From Ligustrum vulgare (lineage: Eukaryota; Streptophyta; Magnoliopsida; Lamiales; Oleaceae): a stretch of 64,000 nt of DNA. The notes beneath the pieces were generated by a model, which had not been told where the DNA came from, did no database searches, and worked only from the letters and a program-made list of their open reading frames with translations. This document shows positions 61,029 through 64,000 of this stretch, piece after piece (within the stretch, counting starts at the first letter, position 1; each line of letters opens with the position of its first letter). The position numbers were made by a program, and so were the translations under genes. The DNA lies in assembly GCA_963555705.1 (NCBI GenBank), contig OY743172.1, positions 24,551,446 to 24,615,445 of the forward strand, read 5' to 3'.

Positions 61029-62023
61029 GCATAAATCTTGCTAATGAAGGAACATCTCAAGAACACGAGGAGATTTGCGAACAAATTGAATCAAAGGGAA
61101 ATTTTTCAAATGAAATTTTAATTTCTAACGAAAAACTTGACAAAATATGTAAAACCACTTTATCTTTAGATGCAAAAGAAATTTTTTCACAACCAGGATT
61201 TATTGATAAATTCATGAAAAGAAAGAAACATGTGTATTACGGTGTATCGCATAAAGAATTTGCGATTAACGCTCAACATACATACGGAAAAGTAGGAATC
61301 TCTCTACTAACTAAAAAGGATATAAACCAAGCAAAACAAAAAATTGACCTTGAAGATAACAAAAATCTTTACTGGGTTACAATTGGAGCAATCAGAATCC
61401 AGTTGAAAAGCACACTATCAGAAAAAACGGATCAACCAATTCGAATGTGTTTAATTGATGAAAGAATACAAAACCCATAAGAAGGATGTCTAGGATCCCT
61501 TGAAGGAAACCTAGCATGTGGTAAACTACTGTTTACAGTCTATCCCAGACTATCAGTAAGTTTACATGATCAAAATTTTGACGGAATACTCTCGTTTGTA
61601 CACAAGTACGGAAGAGAAGACTTAGTCAAAGACAATAATGTACCTTTTTCAATATCATACCTCGTGAGTTATGCAATCCATAATTCTCACAACATGGTTA
61701 TAATAAGAGAACCAAAAGGAATCAAAATCGATCCTTTATTCTCCAATTACATAGAAAATAAAGAAACAGAATTTGACTGGTTAACGCAACCAGAAAGAAG
61801 ATATATAAATATAGATCTTAACACTAAAAGGCCCCTAATCAGGGAACAACAACCACTTCTCATAAGAAGTAACTCACAAAATAAAACAAATCCACCAAAG
61901 CTGAAAGAAAAAGAAAGCGATGAGTTGAGAAAAACAAAGATACAATTCAAACAATTAAGTGAAACTGTCAACAAAATGGCCGAAACACTTTATGGTGATC
62001 AAGAAGAAGAATCTGATAATTGA
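61025..62023 (+). pseudogene. viral movement protein (30K type) with one nonsense codon
   Basis: One frame of 999 bases, interrupted by an in-frame TAA at 61478-61480 and otherwise open. The part before the stop (151 residues) has YYGVSHKEFAINAQ and WVTIGAIRIQLK; the part after it continues the same domain (AIHNSH near 61670). These fit the 30K-type cell-to-cell movement proteins of Caulimoviridae, which bind viral nucleic acid and modify plasmodesmata. The C-terminal tail is charged and low-complexity. As it stands the frame makes only a truncated N-terminal product. The following ORF starts one base after its TGA. Confidence 0.8.
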
Positions 62024-62024
62024 A

Positions 62025-62312
62025 ATGTCAATACCAGAACTTCTAAAAGAAATTAACTCTATAAAAGAAGAAATCAAAGATATTAAAAGAAATTTTAACA
62101 TATTTGAAAAACAAATTGAAATTTTACTTGAAAAACATTCTGCTATCATCATAGCAGGAATTATTAACAATAATCAAAATAACAAAATAATTTCAAAGAT
62201 TAAATCAACACAACAAATTGGAAATTTTGAAAGAAGGGGAGAACTCTCTCTCCAAAAACAAAAGCAAAACAAGATGAAATTCCAGAAGAAAAATTTGATA
62301 TTGACCATTTAG
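62025..62312 (+). CDS. viral coiled-coil ORF, virion-associated-protein-like
   Basis: 95 residues from ATG 62025, one base after the movement-protein stop. The ATG at 61959 in the same frame is inside the movement protein and less likely. Residues 1-40 (MSIPELLKEINSIKEEIKDI...) form heptads with Ile/Leu at a and d positions, an obvious coiled coil; the rest is basic and Gln/Asn-rich. In Caulimoviridae a small coiled-coil protein in this place binds the virion and the movement protein. The assignment rests on place and coiled coil only. Confidence 0.6.
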   Translation: MSIPELLKEINSIKEEIKDIKRNFNIFEKQIEILLEKHSAIIIAGIINNNQNNKIISKIKSTQQIGNFERRGELSLQKQKQNKMKFQKKNLILTI

Positions 62313-62316
62313 TATA

Positions 62317-63951
62317 ATGACAAGCTTCAGGAAAAATCTTGAAATCATTTACGAGACCAGGAAGGAGTTGGGACTCTTAAATGTTTTATTGGCATTTGAA
62401 GACAATGAACTTGACAAGATTGTTTCAATCGTCAAAAATATTGACATAAAAGAGAAAATTATGACAATTTCGGACAATGAAAACAATGAACAACAGAATC
62501 AAGATCAACCTAAATCACAATATGAAACAGATAAAGAATTTGACAGTGAAGATGAAATCATCATTCATGAAAGATTTCATACTGGAAGAGAAACAGATCC
62601 TAACATGGGACTTGGACCAACAATCAGAGAACCAAAACCAGAAACTTTTGAGATTAAAGATGACAATCCATCATCAAGTAATCCAAAAGGAGATGGGAAA
62701 AGACATATGGGTGACAACACACCAAGACCTGACCCCAAAATGCCAGAAAGGAACTTTGATCAGAACCTCTTAGTTTCTGATTTTATTCCAAAAAGACAGA
62801 ATATAAACCAACAAGTAACAATTTTGGATATAGATTGTACTCTAGATCCAGAAAAGATCATTGATGCATGGTATAGTTATATCATGGTTGCAATGATTGT
62901 CAACAAAGAAATAATCAAAAATGAAATAAATTCATGGAATTATGTACTCGCTAGTACCAGAGGAAATGCAAGAACATTCCTTGAAAGCTTTACATACGAC
63001 ACAAAAAATCAAATCTGGAAAGATTCAATAGGAGTTATTCCAAAATTCATTGAAAGAATTGTGGACCAAATATACAAACAATTTACTGGACAAACTTTTG
63101 AAGCATTCAAAAGTAAGAGATCAGTAATTGCAATTGCTGATGCATTAAATCACTTAGAGAAAATCTCTATATGTGATATGTGTTATTTTGAAAATTATGC
63201 TTGCGAATTTTCAAAATATTTTTACATATGTCCACCTGACAAATGGATAGAATTAACAGAAAAATTCATACGTAAACTACCAGAACCATTTAATCATGAA
63301 GTCATGAGTGACTTTGATGAATCAATCAAAAAACAAAAAGAAACCATTGATCCAAGAGTAAATGCTCAAATAGACATGTCCCTTGGACTAGTCATAACTA
63401 CAACTAGAAATTTAATTGATGAAAAATGCAAACAAAACACATTGTTAAGAGAAAGTGTTAAAACAGTTTACAAAAATCCAAAAATTTGTTGTAACAATTA
63501 CCTTGACCAAATCCCTGGTCAATATGGTTGTCAACCAATAAACACCCAAAAGAAAACAAGGAAAAGATCTTTTAGAAATAAAAGATATATTTTTAAAAAA
63601 TACAAAAAACCTTATAAAGAAAAATTTTTTAGGAAAAAGAAATTTTTCAAAAAATTTTCAAAGGGGAAAATTCCATATAAGAATAAAAAATTTGAAAAAA
63701 CACAAGACAAAAAGAAATTTTGTCCTCAAAAGAAAAAGAATTGCAGATGTTGGCTCTGCAATGAATCTGGACATTATGCAAACGAATGCCCAGCAAAAAT
63801 CGGAAATGAAGACAGGATTAAACTCCTAAATACATTTCAAAAACAAGGCTTCTACCCAGTAGAAGATCCTAGTGATACAGAATCCCTGTATTACTTAACA
63901 AGTGAAACTGAATCTGAGTCATCTGAAACAGAATTTTCAGAGGATGAGTAA
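62317..63951 (+). CDS. viral coat protein precursor, intact
   Basis: 544 residues, unbroken. Residues 1 to about 150 are acidic and low-complexity (EDEIIIHERFHTGRETD). The middle (about 165-390) is the capsid core with a gag-like look (SWNYVLASTRGNARTF). From about 410 to 475 it is extremely Lys/Arg-rich, then a CCHC zinc knuckle CWLCNESGHYANEC at about 485-498, followed by a Ser/Glu/Asp-rich tail ending SETEFSEDE. Acidic ends, basic nucleic-acid-binding patch and one knuckle are standard for this coat protein. The acidic ends are usually trimmed and phosphorylated. Its ATG lies 4 bases after the previous stop, and the next frame's ATG is inside its last codons. Confidence 0.85.
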   Translation: MTSFRKNLEIIYETRKELGLLNVLLAFEDNELDKIVSIVKNIDIKEKIMTISDNENNEQQNQDQPKSQYETDKEFDSEDEIIIHERFHTGRETDPNMGLGPTIREPKPETFEIKDDNPSSSNPKGDGKRHMGDNTPRPDPKMPERNFDQNLLVSDFIPKRQNINQQVTILDIDCTLDPEKIIDAWYSYIMVAMIVNKEIIKNEINSWNYVLASTRGNARTFLESFTYDTKNQIWKDSIGVIPKFIERIVDQIYKQFTGQTFEAFKSKRSVIAIADALNHLEKISICDMCYFENYACEFSKYFYICPPDKWIELTEKFIRKLPEPFNHEVMSDFDESIKKQKETIDPRVNAQIDMSLGLVITTTRNLIDEKCKQNTLLRESVKTVYKNPKICCNNYLDQIPGQYGCQPINTQKKTRKRSFRNKRYIFKKYKKPYKEKFFRKKKFFKKFSKGKIPYKNKKFEKTQDKKKFCPQKKKNCRCWLCNESGHYANECPAKIGNEDRIKLLNTFQKQGFYPVEDPSDTESLYYLTSETESESSETEFSEDE

Positions 63952-64000
63952 TAAAAATGTTACAAATCCAAACTCAATCTACATACCTATAAAACTCAGT
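63944..64000 (+). CDS. start of viral polymerase (protease-RT-RNase H) frame, partial
   Basis: ATG at 63944 overlaps the coat-protein stop (ATGAGTAA) and the frame stays open for 19 codons to the window edge (MSNKNVTNPNSIYIP...). Place and N-terminal wording fit the start of the caulimovirid polymerase polyprotein, upstream of its aspartic protease. Nothing can be said about the rest. Confidence 0.6.
   Translation, partial: MSNKNVTNPNSIYIPIKLS

Larger units (their letters stand above)
60419..64000 (+). mobile_element. endogenous pararetrovirus segment (Caulimoviridae), right end beyond window
   Basis: Starts with three short leader repeats ending in the tRNA-Met primer-binding site and continues through six tightly packed reading frames in viral order: two small ORFs, movement protein, coiled-coil virion-associated-like ORF, coat protein and the start of the polymerase frame. 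No genus is assigned: an aphid-transmission-type ORF is not seen and the two small ORFs are unlike anything I can name. Sequence is well kept; I see one nonsense codon in 3.6 kb. This is an integrated copy; whether the rest is complete cannot be told from this window. Confidence 0.9.

Overview
The window reads as plant nuclear DNA. It is strongly AT-rich, intron-containing and crowded with plant-type transposable elements: Ty1/copia, a solo LTR, Helitrons, Stowaway-, hAT- and foldback-type MITEs, and a Mutator-like element carrying a Ulp1 protease. It also holds an integrated caulimovirid (plant pararetrovirus) segment. A eudicot is likely. An asterid is my guess from the look of the cis-prenyltransferases, but I cannot prove a species.

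Only two host genes look functional. One is a plastid-type cis-prenyltransferase (CPT; + strand, three exons, 40320-41696) with all key motifs. The other is a POLE3/DPB4-type histone-fold subunit (minus strand, three exons, 43029-45781). A second CPT (25825-27932) keeps its reading frame and splice sites but has lost several catalytic residues. A third survives only as a decayed exon 3 (42433-42872). Paralogous upstream blocks at about 22.4, 35.6 and 38.9 kb show that the CPT locus grew by local duplication and was then split apart by insertions.

Layout. 1-2.1 kb: unassigned, possibly the 5' end of a minus-strand transcript. 2.1-7.0 kb: decayed copia element (+). 7-15 kb: noncoding with a short Helitron, a MITE and a decayed tandem duplication. 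15.1-25.65 kb: a run of minus-strand Helitron relics (A, C, B, D), one with Rep/helicase remains, one hit by a Stowaway MITE, one enlarged by a 1.3-kb tandem duplication. 25.8-27.9 kb: degenerate CPT with two MITEs in intron 2. 28.0-28.6 kb: older copia debris. 28.6-35.0 kb: complete copia element on the minus strand with 5-bp target duplication but a broken polyprotein. 35-40 kb: CPT upstream duplications interrupted by a plus-strand Helitron that itself holds a 660-bp solo LTR. 40.3-45.8 kb: CPT, CPT relic and DPB4-like gene. 45.9-48.2 kb: AATTACAATTGTAA-rich minisatellite and an AP2/ERF pseudogene with a 127-bp triplication. About 48.8-59.7 kb: Mutator-like element with convergent Ulp1-type (+) and transposase (-) pseudogenes inside several tandem arrays rich in the hexamer GGTCAC. 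60.4-64.0 kb: the pararetrovirus segment, which begins at its tRNA primer-binding site and runs off the window through two small paralogous ORFs, a movement-protein frame with one nonsense codon, a coiled-coil ORF, an intact coat-protein ORF and the start of the polymerase frame.

The most notable signals are the CPT paralog with selective loss of active-site residues, the partial primer-binding-site repeats at the viral left border, the pair of 79-residue CxxC viral ORFs, and the Ulp1-Mutator element with its array architecture. Identities quoted are by eye; no database search was possible.
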